Source of the DNA: JACQFV01 sp964593585
GTDB lineage: Bacteria; Zixibacteria; MSB-5A5; WJJR01
DNA length: 64,000 nt
Assembly (NCBI GenBank): GCA_964593585.1
Contig: CAZQIZ010000013.1
Span: 9,442-73,441 of the forward strand
Direction of reading: 5' to 3'
Shown piece by piece: positions 9,011 to 18,232 of this stretch. A model generated the notes under the pieces. The model saw nothing but the letters and a program-made list of their open reading frames with translations, searched no databases and was not told where the DNA came from. Within the stretch, counting starts at the first letter, position 1. Every line of letters starts with the position of its first letter. The position numbers and the translations under genes were made by a program.

Positions 9011-9262
9011 ATGACCGCATCCCGCCATCTGGCTGAGCGCGCGCTGATCGGCATTCTGATCTTCCTGGTGCACGGCTATCAACGGCTGATCGCGCCGTTG
9101 TGGATCGGCGGCTGCCGTCATTATCCCTCTTGCTCGGCCTACGCGATTGAAGCATTGCAAGTTCATGGGGCAAAACGTGGTACGCGGATGGCCATCGGAC
9201 GGCTCTTCCGCTGCCGACCGGGCGGCACCCATGGCTACGATCCGGTGGAGCATGTTAAGTAA
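9011..9262 (+). CDS. yidD: Membrane protein insertion efficiency factor YidD
   Basis: YidD is a small membrane-associated protein that assists YidC-dependent insertion. The 83-residue protein contains the family core PLWIGGCRHYPSCSAYAIEA and the end RLFRCRPGGTHGYDPV; these cysteines are conserved in YidD. The ATG at 9011 begins just after the rnpA stop, and yidC starts 16 nt downstream, so rnpA-yidD-yidC form one unit. An upstream in-frame extension overlaps rnpA and is not expected to be translated. Confidence 0.95.
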   Translation: MTASRHLAERALIGILIFLVHGYQRLIAPLWIGGCRHYPSCSAYAIEALQVHGAKRGTRMAIGRLFRCRPGGTHGYDPVEHVK

Positions 9263-9277
9263 CTGAATGGAAACAGG

Positions 9278-11044
9278 ATGAGTCAGCAAACCCAGCCATT
9301 CGATTCCAAGTCATTCCTCGCCTTCGGCGTTCTCCTGGCTCTCGTGCTCCTGCTGCCAATCTACTGGGAGTGGATCGGATACGACCCGGCTTCCGCCCCG
9401 CCAAAGCAGGAAGCCGCCGATTCGTTATTAGTCGCCGAGCCAGTCGCTGGGACAGACAAGCCAATCTCAATAGATACAGTAAGTTACGGTGCTACCGATA
9501 CGGCGGTTACCGGGGGACTTGCCGTGCCGGAAGGCTGGACGGAGCAGTTTGTCGTTGTCTCGACGCCACGGTATGATGCCATCTTCTCGACCCGCGGTGC
9601 ACGGCTGGTCAATCTGGTTCTGAAGAATTTCACCTACACCGACGCGGCACGTCGCGGCCAGCCCTTGGTCCTGCTCGATTCGATCGATGCGGCGGCGGGC
9701 ATCGGCCCGCGATTCCGTTTTGCCAACGAGCAGATCGATCTGTCGCAGTCGGCCTTCACCGTCGATCAGAATGCGATCACCCTCTCCGGAGCCGATTCGG
9801 CGACGGTGCGGTTTACCGCGCAGTCTCCCGCCGGCGCCGTCTGGACCATCACCTACACGTTCTTTGCCGAGCGGTATGATTTCACCGCCCGCTTGGCGAT
9901 TCCCGAGCCGTGGAAAGATGGTGTCGAGCGCGAGTTGTACTTCGGCTGGCAGGGCGGCCTCTGGCCGACCGAGCCCGATGTCGAGGGGGACAACGGCGAC
10001 TTCGCCGCGATCGCGCTCATGGGCGACAAGGATCTCGAGAAGGTCGGCGGGGTCGATCGCGAGAACCCGGTGACCAATTTCGGCGGGCTGACGCGCTGGG
10101 CGGCGGTGCGCACCAAGTATTTCGTCAGCGCCACCATCCCGCGTTCGCATGAGGGCGAGGCCTTCCGGGTCGAGGCGGCGGAGCGTCCCTTCTTCTTCGA
10201 CGGGGTCCGTCACACGATCAAGGCCTTCTCCGCCTCGGTGCGCACGCAACTGCGCGCCGGCGAGCCGATCGATCAGACCTTCTCGGTCTACGTCGGCCCG
10301 ATCGACTACGACCTGCTGAAGTCCTACAAACTCGGATTGGAGGAGATGGTCGATCTTGGCTGGCGCTGGATCGTGCGGCCCTTCTCGCTTCTGTTCCTCT
10401 GGCTCTTCCAGATGCTCTACGCGGTCTTTTCCAATTACGGCGTGGTCATCATCGTCTTCGCCCTCATCATCAAGGCGATCTTCCATCCGCTGACCAAAAA
10501 GCAGGTCCTCTCGATGCGGAAGATGCAGGCGCTGGCGCCGAAGATGGAGAAGCTCAAGGAGCGCTTCAAATCCGACCCGGCGCGGATGAACCAGGAGATG
10601 ATGAAGCTCTACAAGGAAGCGGGGATCAATCCGCTCTCCGGCTGCCTGCCGCTGTTGCCGCAGTTGCCGATCTTCTATGCCCTCTTCCAGGTCTTCCGCA
10701 CCACCATCGAACTGCGCGGGGCGCCGTTTGCCGGCTGGCTCACCGATCTGTCGCAGAAGGATCCATACTACATCCTGCCGATCATCATGACCGTCAGCAT
10801 GTTCGTGCAGCAGAAACTCTCCAGCAGCGATCCGAAGCAGAAAATGCTGCTGTACCTGATGCCGCTGATCTTCGGCTTCATGTTCCGCAACTTCCCGGCG
10901 GGGCTGACGCTCTACTGGACGATGTTCAACATCTTCTCAATCGTCGAGCAGGTCTGGCTGATCGGCCACCCATCGAAGGATGACACAGTCTCCACCGAAG
11001 GCGAAGTCGGCACCGGGAAGATCATCAGCGCGAAGACGACGTAA
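9278..11044 (+). CDS. yidC: Membrane protein insertase YidC
   Basis: YidC inserts and folds inner-membrane proteins, alone or with SecYEG. The 588-residue protein has an N-terminal membrane anchor (residues about 10-30), a periplasmic P1 beta-sandwich domain (about 70-350), and the C-terminal insertase core beginning NYGVVIIVFALIIKAIFHPL, followed by the cytoplasmic loop KKQVLSMRKMQALAPKMEKL and hydrophobic spans through MFNIFSIVEQVWLIG. The large P1 domain is the Gram-negative form. The ATG follows AACAGG. The usual downstream partner jag (khg) is absent; an oppositely oriented lipoprotein gene follows instead. Confidence 0.96.
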   Translation: MSQQTQPFDSKSFLAFGVLLALVLLLPIYWEWIGYDPASAPPKQEAADSLLVAEPVAGTDKPISIDTVSYGATDTAVTGGLAVPEGWTEQFVVVSTPRYDAIFSTRGARLVNLVLKNFTYTDAARRGQPLVLLDSIDAAAGIGPRFRFANEQIDLSQSAFTVDQNAITLSGADSATVRFTAQSPAGAVWTITYTFFAERYDFTARLAIPEPWKDGVERELYFGWQGGLWPTEPDVEGDNGDFAAIALMGDKDLEKVGGVDRENPVTNFGGLTRWAAVRTKYFVSATIPRSHEGEAFRVEAAERPFFFDGVRHTIKAFSASVRTQLRAGEPIDQTFSVYVGPIDYDLLKSYKLGLEEMVDLGWRWIVRPFSLLFLWLFQMLYAVFSNYGVVIIVFALIIKAIFHPLTKKQVLSMRKMQALAPKMEKLKERFKSDPARMNQEMMKLYKEAGINPLSGCLPLLPQLPIFYALFQVFRTTIELRGAPFAGWLTDLSQKDPYYILPIIMTVSMFVQQKLSSSDPKQKMLLYLMPLIFGFMFRNFPAGLTLYWTMFNIFSIVEQVWLIGHPSKDDTVSTEGEVGTGKIISAKTT

Positions 11045-11116
11045 TCGAGTCCATCCATAGCTGTGTGGTCCTGAACTGGGACAGGGTCGCGCACCTATCG
11101 TTCAGTGCCATGGCCG

Positions 11117-12331
11117 TCACTTCGGGCAGCGTGTTGATGATTCCAGCACGTTGTTACCCTCGGACGCCAGCCGCAGGCGGATATACAGCCGGCCGGAGTT
11201 CTCATCGGCGGGCTTGCCGAGATACTGAAGGCGCACGCTGGCCGCCGACCACTGTTTATCGGTCATATCGCCGGTGTGCGTTTGCCGGACCGACGTCGGC
11301 ATCGTTGCCCCAAGCGATTGCCCCGTCAGCGGGTCGACAGGTGTGGCAGACAGATCGCCTTCGGCCTGAAAGTCCATCGTGAAGTTCCCGCTTTGGCTGA
11401 GACTGACGGTCTGAATGAACCGCACCGGCCCGGTGACAGAGAGATACTCCTCGGGTCCGCTGGCGCAGAATGGTTTCGGGATTACTTGATCGGACATAAG
11501 CGTGAACTCCTGGGTGGCCTTGCCCACCACATAGGGGAGGCGGGAGGCCACGCGCAGCAGCGACGCGCGACCGTCGGTGGCAAGGGGAACATCCTGGCTC
11601 ACATTCCCCATGGGGCCTCCGATGAGGGATCGCAGTTCCGCGGGCATCTGATTGTAGATTGTCGCCGGGATGGCCTTAAACGGCGACTGATTGATCGCGG
11701 CAGTTGAGGTTACCGGCGCCACAGGGTCCAACAAGCCGCTGCGCATAAGATCCGCGACCACCAGTTGCTCCGCCAGCTCCCATGACAGGACTTGATGATC
11801 GGTGGTGCCGGGGATTAGCGCTTCGAAGTGGGCGTTGGCCACGGTCCACAACCCCATCTTAAACATCCGGATATGGAAGCGCGGCCCCTGATATGAGCCG
11901 CACTGTAATTGAATGGGGCCGCCCAGCCATTGGGCCGGGGCCACAAAGGCGGTCTGCACATCGCCGATGGCATCCTCCCAGCGCGCGTTGAACGGCGGGG
12001 TGGACGGGAATCCCTGAGCCGCCCGGTTTCCATCCAGCGACATCAACGCGGTCCGCAAGTCACGCGGATCGACCTGGCCGAAGAAGATCAGGTTGATCGG
12101 GTCTTGTGGCTGACCGGCAAAGTCGGCACCCGTGTAGGGCCAGAACAAGAGGCGTTGCTTGCCGGCATTGACGGTGACCAGCGGCGTCGGCACCACGGCG
12201 GTGCCATAGGTCATCTTGGCGTCAGACGGCGTCTGTCCGTTGTCGGGCGCGAGGCCGGCCGATGGGCCGCATCCGGCCATGGTCAGGCCCGCGCAGAGAA
12301 TGGCGGCGGAAACCTTCGTCCAGGTTCTCAT
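11117..12331 (-). CDS. Putative secreted lipoprotein
   Basis: The 404-residue protein starts with a lipoprotein signal, MRTWTKVSAAILCAGLTMAGC, with lipobox LTMAGC, so it should be lipid-anchored. The remainder is soluble, with no repeats and no motif I recognise. A conspicuous segment, KQRLLFWPYTGADFAGQPQD, follows the N-terminal linker. An AGGAG-type ribosome-binding site (ACAGGAGCGGATC) precedes the ATG. It lies head-to-head with mnmE across a 420-nt gap and tail-to-tail with yidC, interrupting the usual yidC-mnmE neighbourhood. Function unknown. Confidence 0.7.
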   Translation of the reverse strand: MRTWTKVSAAILCAGLTMAGCGPSAGLAPDNGQTPSDAKMTYGTAVVPTPLVTVNAGKQRLLFWPYTGADFAGQPQDPINLIFFGQVDPRDLRTALMSLDGNRAAQGFPSTPPFNARWEDAIGDVQTAFVAPAQWLGGPIQLQCGSYQGPRFHIRMFKMGLWTVANAHFEALIPGTTDHQVLSWELAEQLVVADLMRSGLLDPVAPVTSTAAINQSPFKAIPATIYNQMPAELRSLIGGPMGNVSQDVPLATDGRASLLRVASRLPYVVGKATQEFTLMSDQVIPKPFCASGPEEYLSVTGPVRFIQTVSLSQSGNFTMDFQAEGDLSATPVDPLTGQSLGATMPTSVRQTHTGDMTDKQWSAASVRLQYLGKPADENSGRLYIRLRLASEGNNVLESSTRCPK

Positions 12332-12385
12332 GATCCGCTCCTGTGTTGGCGAGGGTCGTTATTGGGTTAATTGACACATTCGAAT

Positions 12386-12400
12386 CCTATGCATCATAGG
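12386..12400. promoter_or_regulatory. Short inverted repeat in lipoprotein/mnmE intergenic region
   Basis: CCTATG-CAT-CATAGG forms a 6-bp inverted repeat 55 nt upstream of the lipoprotein start and just after a TTGACA at 12371-12376. It could be an operator, but nothing links it to a known regulator. Confidence 0.25.
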
Positions 12401-12620
12401 AATCGGCCGGTGTATGGCCGGGCGGCCAACTCCGATCGCCGGAGAACGCAGGCGAAGTCTCTTTAGATTTCAATTGCTGAGATGGTCCGGCATCGGACGG
12501 GCAACAGGTGTCGCATCCGACGCGTCGCGGCAACGATATGCTGTCACCGACTTTCGCGCCAGAAAGAAACGGCAGAGTCCAATCCGGCGTCCGGGGGGTG
12601 ATGATACCAGCGGATCGAAT

Positions 12621-12689
12621 CTCCCACCTGCTGTGGGAGCGTCTGCCTCAGTGAAGCCCGCTTGTGCGAGCCCTGACCAGGGTCAGGGC
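12621..12689 (+). promoter_or_regulatory. Two tandem hairpins upstream of mnmE
   Basis: The first hairpin is CTCCCAC-CTGCT-GTGGGAG (12621-12639, 7 perfect pairs). The second is GCCCTGAC-CAGG-GTCAGGGC (12670-12689, 8 perfect pairs). Neither is followed by a T-run, so they are not typical terminators. They end about 65 nt before the mnmE ATG. Confidence 0.45.
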
Positions 12690-12753
12690 CACGCCACGGG
12701 ACGGCTTCATCCAGAACACGAAATCGGGTGTTCGCTTTGCGTATATTCCCGTC

Positions 12754-14178
12754 ATGTCAGCCCCCTCCCACATCGATCTGGCCGCGACCATTGCCGCCAT
12801 CGCCACGCCCATCGGGCGGGGCGGGTTGGGAGTGATCCGGCTTTCGGGTGGCGACGCGGTGACGATTGCCGATCGCGTGTTTCGCGCCGCCGCCGAAACA
12901 CATCTGGCCGATGCGGCCGGGTACACTGTCCACTACGGGCGGGCGGTCGATCCGGAGTCCGGCGTTCCCATCGATGAGACATTGGCCACGGTCTTCCGCA
13001 AGCCGCACTCCTACACCGGCGAAGACTCGGTCGAATTCTCCACTCATGGCGGACCGGTGGTGATGCGCCGACTGCTGTCCGTGCTGCTTTCGCATGGCGC
13101 GGTGATGGCCCAGCCGGGGGAGTTCACGCTGCGCGCCTTCCTCAATGGCCGCATCGATCTGACGGAAGCCGAAGCGGTCGCCGATCTGATCGATGCCAAG
13201 ACCAGCGAATCGGCCGCCGCCGCGCTGGCGCAACTGCAGGGAGCGTTACACGAGGAGATTGTCGCGCTGCGCGCCGAACTGGTGGCGGCGCTGGCGCGTC
13301 TGGAAATGGGCATCGACTTCACCGAAGAGGACCTGCCGCCGGAGGAATTGGCGTCGGTCCGTCAACGCCTGCACGGTGTCGCTGACCGCATCGATCACCT
13401 GCTCACCGGATACCAACGTGGACGCATCCTGCGCGACGGATTCGTTGTCGTGCTGGCCGGGCCGCCCAATGTCGGCAAGTCCACGTTGTTCAACCGGCTG
13501 GCGCAGGATGAGCGCGCCATCGTCACCGACATCCCCGGCACCACCCGCGACATCCTGCGCGAATACATTAACCTCGATGGCTGGCCGGTCTGTCTGATCG
13601 ACACCGCCGGCATCCGTGAAGCGGCCGATCTGGTCGAGAAGATCGGCGTGGAGCGCTCGGAAGGGGCCATCCGTTCGGCCGATGCGGTGATCTGGCTGCT
13701 TGACGCCGGGATCGACTGGTTTGCGCAGAAGCCGCCGACCTCGTTCCATGAGCTTCCCATTCCTTGGATGGTGGCGGTGAACAAGCTGGACACCGCCGTC
13801 GATCCGGATGGCGTGGTGCGCGAGATCGCGACGCATCACGCGCCGACTTTCCGACAGATTCCCGCAGTCAGCGGCCTGTCGGCGCGCTGTGGCGATGGGC
13901 TGGATCAGTTGATCGCCGTGATCAAGGCGTGGATCGACCAGCGCGGCATCGGCGGCAATGAGGCGACGATTGCGATCAACGACCGCCATCGCGCCGCGCT
14001 CCTGCGCGCCCGGGACTGCATCCATCAATCGCTACAGGCCATCGAGACCGACGGCACCCCCGAGCTGGCCGCTTTCGAAACCCGCAACGCCGCCGTCGCC
14101 CTGGGCGAGATCATCGGCGAAACGACCAGCGAAGATGTGCTCTCGCACATCTTCGCTGGTTTCTGCATTGGGAAATAG
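12754..14178 (+). CDS. mnmE: tRNA uridine-5-carboxymethylaminomethyl GTPase MnmE
   Basis: MnmE is a potassium-dependent GTPase that, with MnmG, modifies U34 of certain tRNAs. The 474-residue protein begins MSAPSHIDLAATIAAIATP with the formyl-THF-binding N-terminal domain, then a helical domain containing the G domain: G1 GPPNVGKST near residue 236, G2 TDIPGTTRD, G3 DTAGIR, G4 NKLD. It ends in the invariant FCIGK, whose cysteine is conserved for catalysis. The start at 12754 is chosen by alignment with the family, although the frame extends 30 residues upstream. TATATT at 12742-12747 lies 6 nt before the ATG. It converges on the protease gene with a 2-nt gap. Confidence 0.96.
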   Translation: MSAPSHIDLAATIAAIATPIGRGGLGVIRLSGGDAVTIADRVFRAAAETHLADAAGYTVHYGRAVDPESGVPIDETLATVFRKPHSYTGEDSVEFSTHGGPVVMRRLLSVLLSHGAVMAQPGEFTLRAFLNGRIDLTEAEAVADLIDAKTSESAAAALAQLQGALHEEIVALRAELVAALARLEMGIDFTEEDLPPEELASVRQRLHGVADRIDHLLTGYQRGRILRDGFVVVLAGPPNVGKSTLFNRLAQDERAIVTDIPGTTRDILREYINLDGWPVCLIDTAGIREAADLVEKIGVERSEGAIRSADAVIWLLDAGIDWFAQKPPTSFHELPIPWMVAVNKLDTAVDPDGVVREIATHHAPTFRQIPAVSGLSARCGDGLDQLIAVIKAWIDQRGIGGNEATIAINDRHRAALLRARDCIHQSLQAIETDGTPELAAFETRNAAVALGEIIGETTSEDVLSHIFAGFCIGK

Positions 14179-14180
14179 CG

Positions 14181-15656
14181 CTAGTCCTGCGGCGGCGTCG
14201 CCGGGTCGGGCGACTGTTCTTCCTCGATCGAATTCGGGCCGGGGGTGACGCCGATGGCCACGGTCCCCACCGGCGCCTGCACCAGCATCGCCTTGCTGAT
14301 GGTGATGACGTCGGAGTAGGTGCCGCGCACCACGCTCAACACGCCGTTGGCCGGGACCAATGTGACCCCCGACGTCACGTTGTTGGTCGGGAAGAACATC
14401 GAGCCGACCAGGTTGCTGGGCTCGGGGTGGCCGATGTCGACGTAGATCGTGTTGACGCTCGGGAAGTCGTTGACGAACTGCTCAAACTCATCGCGCTCAA
14501 ACGATGTCCCGGAATTGGCGCCGGAGCCATCGGACTGGCAGCCGCCGTTGGTGTGCACGCCGATGGCCAGGTTGTTGCTTTCGCGAATGACCGGGCTGCC
14601 GGAGTTGGCCGGCTCGGTGTCGGTCTGGTAGGAGTGCCACCAGGCCGATCCACTGGATCCTTCGCCCTGATAGGGTCCGGTCGCGGTCTGCAGCGTTCCG
14701 TGATTGCTGTTGCGGTTGCCGGTGGTTCCGGGCGGGGTGTTGTCGCGTCCGCAGCCGGTGATGCGAATCGTGGCGCCGTCGGCCGGTGTCGCGCGCGAGA
14801 GCCGGAAGAACGTGTTCTGTGCCAACGCCGGCATCAGCCCGGTGTTGGCGTTGGCGCCGACGGCGAAGACGCACCAGTCATCGCCCAACGGCCCCACGCC
14901 CTCCCCGGGGAATTGCCAGGCGGTGTAGGCGCCGGTGATCGGATACTGATCCTCGGGCGCGGCGGCCACCGGCGTGCCGCTGGGTGTCGATTGTGGAATG
15001 TTGAATTCGACCACGCCGCTGATGTCGGCGACGCCATCGGGCACCATCGGCCCGCTGTCATCGGGATCGAAATCGCAACAATGCCCCGCGGTGATGAAGG
15101 ACGCGTTTGCCGTGATCCAGGCGGTGCACCCATAGAAGAACAACCGCCCGACGCGCGCGTCGGTGGAGGCCACCCGGCTGTCGCCGCCGCAGAGCGTCTT
15201 AATTGTCTTCAAATCATCGTCACCGAAAAACTCCCCCACGATCGCCTGCGTGACATCGACAAAGACACCGGTGTCCCCGGCCGCGGTGTAGAGCGTCAAC
15301 TCCACCGCATCGCCGTTGAAGATCGCGCTCTGATTGTTCCATTCCTTCAAGGTGGCAGCGTTGTGCCGTTGGATGGCGCCGTCGAGCAGGGACCGCAGCG
15401 TGATGCGGCTGCGTTCGCCGAGGTGCGCGGCGCCGATACGCAATTGCAGCCACGCGGCGCCTTTGATTTGAATCGTCTCGCGAAAGGCGACCTGATCCTC
15501 CACACCCTTGTTGGAACTGGTCCCTGAGTAGACCGCCAAGTCCTGTTTATGATACTTCGGCGGATCGAGTATCTCCGCCTGCGCCGCCGTCGCCGAAAGC
15601 AGCATCGCTGTCAGTGCCATGATGGCCGCGCGCCTTGTTCGCAGTGATCGTCTCAT
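14181..15656 (-). CDS. Secreted trypsin-like serine protease
   Basis: The 491-residue protein has a signal peptide (MRRSLRTRRAAIMALTAMLL, cleaved after AQA). A domain of about 120 residues precedes a chymotrypsin-fold region with the histidine motif FITAGHCC near residue 198 and the serine motif NSGSPVI near 354, preceded by the GSSGSAWW segment. The expected aspartate lies between them but cannot be fixed by eye. The tail of about 80 residues is beta-rich and may be a targeting or binding module. The start lies 20 nt after the tail-fibre-like gene on the same strand, so the two are probably one operon and act outside the cell. Confidence 0.8.
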   Translation of the reverse strand: MRRSLRTRRAAIMALTAMLLSATAAQAEILDPPKYHKQDLAVYSGTSSNKGVEDQVAFRETIQIKGAAWLQLRIGAAHLGERSRITLRSLLDGAIQRHNAATLKEWNNQSAIFNGDAVELTLYTAAGDTGVFVDVTQAIVGEFFGDDDLKTIKTLCGGDSRVASTDARVGRLFFYGCTAWITANASFITAGHCCDFDPDDSGPMVPDGVADISGVVEFNIPQSTPSGTPVAAAPEDQYPITGAYTAWQFPGEGVGPLGDDWCVFAVGANANTGLMPALAQNTFFRLSRATPADGATIRITGCGRDNTPPGTTGNRNSNHGTLQTATGPYQGEGSSGSAWWHSYQTDTEPANSGSPVIRESNNLAIGVHTNGGCQSDGSGANSGTSFERDEFEQFVNDFPSVNTIYVDIGHPEPSNLVGSMFFPTNNVTSGVTLVPANGVLSVVRGTYSDVITISKAMLVQAPVGTVAIGVTPGPNSIEEEQSPDPATPPQD

Positions 15657-15675
15657 CGTCGGCCTCCCGTCGCTC

Positions 15676-17349
15676 CTACTGCAGGTTGACGAGGACCAGG
15701 ACCAGTCCCTGCCCCGATGCGAGCCGTGTCATTGCCTTGCCGATGATGGCGCCGTGCGCGCGGTCGTAATCGCCGGCGCGCATGGCATGGCCGGGGCGAT
15801 CGGCGGTGGTGAGCAGATCGCCGATTTCAATCGGGCCGGCATCGGCGTCGGCGAGGACATAGACCCGACCGGTCAGCGCCACCGGATGGTGGCCGTCGGC
15901 GGTGGTGCCTTCCTGACGCATCAGCATGCCGGGGATGACCCCGCCCGCGCCGCTGACGATGCCGGCGACCGCGCGGCAGTACCCGCCCTCGGAGACGGCC
16001 AGCTCGCCGGGGTGATTCGGATCGATGCAGACCACCGCGCCGGGCACCGGCGCCATCCCCGACGGGCTCGGGTTGATGTTGAACTGCTCGGAGAGATCAG
16101 CGCCGCCGGTGATTTCCAGCACCTGCGTGGTGACGCGCCCCGGGCCGTTGCCGGGGGACGCGTCCATGTTGATGGTCACGTTGCCGGCGCCGTCGCGCAG
16201 TTCGATCTGCGCGCCGTTGCCCGCGGCCTCGGCGGCAATGATGTCGACCGTGCGGGTGCCGTCCTCGTCATAGAGCGACATGCGCCCGGCGCCGACGCTG
16301 CCGTTGAACAGGCCGTCGGTTGTCAGGATCGCGCGCGTGGCCTGAGTGGAATCGTAGAGCCGGATGGTGCCGTGGTTGTTTTCGTCGGCGTCCAGTTCGA
16401 TCGTCTGGCGGCCGTTGCTGTTGTAGAAATTCGCGCCGCCGCCCCCGCCGCCGCCGAGGGCGTCGAGCGTGACGGTGTTGCGCGTCCCGTCGCCGAGCGT
16501 GAAGACCGCCCCGCCGTCGCCGGCATCGGCGTCGAGATCGACGTTGACCCGCGACGGCGTGTTCAACTGGAGCATGCCGCTGTTGCCGTCGTTGGCGTCG
16601 ACCACCACGCCCAGCGTGGCGCCGCTGTAGTACATCTGGATGAACCCGCCGTTGCCGGTGGCGGTGCTGCCGATGGTGGTGGTGGGATTGTTCAGCTCGT
16701 CGTAGGTGCGCAGAATGCCGCCGCCGGAACCGTTGCGGTCCAGACTGGCGAAGACATCGCCATCGATGTTTTCGACCAGCTCAATGGCGTCAAACGCTTC
16801 GACTTGTCCGATCTCGCCGTTGAGTTTGACGCGCGGGAAGGTGGTGCCGTCGCGGACGATGACATTGCCCGGGTCGCCGAGATCGCCGATGTAAACGTCG
16901 CTGTGCACACGGATGTCGCCGAAGATGTCGCCGCCGCTGGCGTTGTCGACGGTCGTGATGCGATGGGAGTAGGGCGTGGTAATCATCTGCACCCGTGGCA
17001 GGACCACACCCGACTCGACATGCTGCACTTCCAGCCACTGCTCGCCGGCCGAGAACACCGACTCGCCCAAGGGGTGGGTTTCGCCCAGCCGGGCGTTCCA
17101 AAGGCCGTTGGCGTCGAGCGTCACCACATGCTGTTCCTGTCCCACCACCTGCGGCCAGATTTCACGCGTGTCGGTCGGGGACGGAAATATCTTGAAGATG
17201 AGCGTGGCGGTTCCCGCCGGCAACGGCGCGCCGTTGGCGTCGGTCAGACGGCCCTGCACATGAATAAGAGTGGGCACCGCGGCTTGGACACCGGCTGTCA
17301 TCAGCAGGCCGACGAACGCCAAGGCAACGAGCAAGAATTTGGGACGCAT
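15676..17349 (-). CDS. Secreted tail-fibre-like beta-structured protein
   Basis: A 557-residue secreted protein with signal peptide MRPKFLLVALAFVGLLMTAG. The ATG at 17349 is chosen over an earlier GTG because GGAGGAG lies 7 nt before it. Residues about 25-110 form a module (IHVQGRLTDANGAPLPAGT) common in bacterial secreted proteins. A long repetitive middle, rich in G, N, D and T, has short strand-turn units typical of beta-helical phage fibres. A conserved C-terminal module follows (GRVYVLADADAGPIEIGDLL, then RAHGAIIGKAMTRLASGQG), which is also seen at the ends of fibre-like proteins. No catalytic residues are evident. It is co-oriented with the protease gene downstream, which might process it; that is inference. 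Confidence 0.7.
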   Translation of the reverse strand: MRPKFLLVALAFVGLLMTAGVQAAVPTLIHVQGRLTDANGAPLPAGTATLIFKIFPSPTDTREIWPQVVGQEQHVVTLDANGLWNARLGETHPLGESVFSAGEQWLEVQHVESGVVLPRVQMITTPYSHRITTVDNASGGDIFGDIRVHSDVYIGDLGDPGNVIVRDGTTFPRVKLNGEIGQVEAFDAIELVENIDGDVFASLDRNGSGGGILRTYDELNNPTTTIGSTATGNGGFIQMYYSGATLGVVVDANDGNSGMLQLNTPSRVNVDLDADAGDGGAVFTLGDGTRNTVTLDALGGGGGGGANFYNSNGRQTIELDADENNHGTIRLYDSTQATRAILTTDGLFNGSVGAGRMSLYDEDGTRTVDIIAAEAAGNGAQIELRDGAGNVTINMDASPGNGPGRVTTQVLEITGGADLSEQFNINPSPSGMAPVPGAVVCIDPNHPGELAVSEGGYCRAVAGIVSGAGGVIPGMLMRQEGTTADGHHPVALTGRVYVLADADAGPIEIGDLLTTADRPGHAMRAGDYDRAHGAIIGKAMTRLASGQGLVLVLVNLQ

Positions 17350-17491
17350 GGACAGACTCCTCCGCAGGGGGTGCACGTGCTAAATTGTCAGAGTCTTCGG
17401 GGCAGGACCCACGAAGCGAGAACAGGGTCAACATACAGGATGCTTTTTCTCAGGAAAACAGAAATCGCACCCCCGGACGGGGAGGAGCGCC

Positions 17492-18061
17492 ATGGTGCTA
17501 TCGATCCGCACTGTGCCTGAAGGGTACCCACGGCTGGAGACCACGCGACTGGTGTTGCGCGCCTTCGAGTTGACCGATGCGTCCCGCGTGCAATTACTGG
17601 CCGGCGACCGGGCCGTGGCCGCCACCACCGCCCGCATTCCACACCCCTATCCCGACGGCGAAGCCGAGCGCTGGATCGCCACGCATGCCATCGCATTCGC
17701 CGAAGGGCAGGGATTGAACCTGGCGATTGTGCGCCGTGCGGACGGCCTCCTGGTTGGCAGCATTGGACTCGAGATCCAGCCGTGGCATGCGCGCGCGGAA
17801 GTCGGTTATTGGATCGGCCGTGAGTTCTGGGGGCAGGGGTATGCCACCGAGGCGTTGCGCGCGGTGCTCGCGTATGGGTTTGGACGCAGACTGCGCCGCA
17901 TCTGGGCGGAGCACTTCGCCACCAATCCGGCCTCGGGACGAGTCCTGCAGAAGGCGGGGATGCGCCACGAGGGCACCTTGCGTCAGCACATGCTCAAGTG
18001 GGACACGCCGATGGACTGCGAAGTCTATGGCCTGCTGGCGGCGGAGTTTCGTCGGGAGTAA
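17492..18061 (+). CDS. GNAT family N-acetyltransferase (RimJ/RimL type)
   Basis: A 189-residue acetyltransferase of the GNAT fold that transfers acetyl from acetyl-CoA to an amine. The start is typical: PRLETTRLVLRAFELTDAS. The core has EVGYWIGREFWGQGYATEAL, where GQGYAT forms the acetyl-CoA pyrophosphate loop, followed by NPASGRVLQKAGM, the hallmark of the RimJ/RimL group that acetylates protein N-termini. GGGGAGGAG precedes the ATG by 4-5 nt. The substrate cannot be told from sequence. It stands alone between divergent secreted-protein genes. Confidence 0.9.
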   Translation: MVLSIRTVPEGYPRLETTRLVLRAFELTDASRVQLLAGDRAVAATTARIPHPYPDGEAERWIATHAIAFAEGQGLNLAIVRRADGLLVGSIGLEIQPWHARAEVGYWIGREFWGQGYATEALRAVLAYGFGRRLRRIWAEHFATNPASGRVLQKAGMRHEGTLRQHMLKWDTPMDCEVYGLLAAEFRRE

Positions 18062-18232
18062 TCGAATTTCCAGTCTCAACTGTCGGCACGCGGTTGGGGA
18101 TTCCCGTCCACAGTCGCAGATTTCCTCAGCCTGACAATACTTTAATTCCTGATCAAATCCGACTTGGGAAGCGGAATTTGCGCGCTATTTTGGAGGGGTC
18201 CGCAGTTCCTCACCCTGCTTGTGGAGGTTGAG

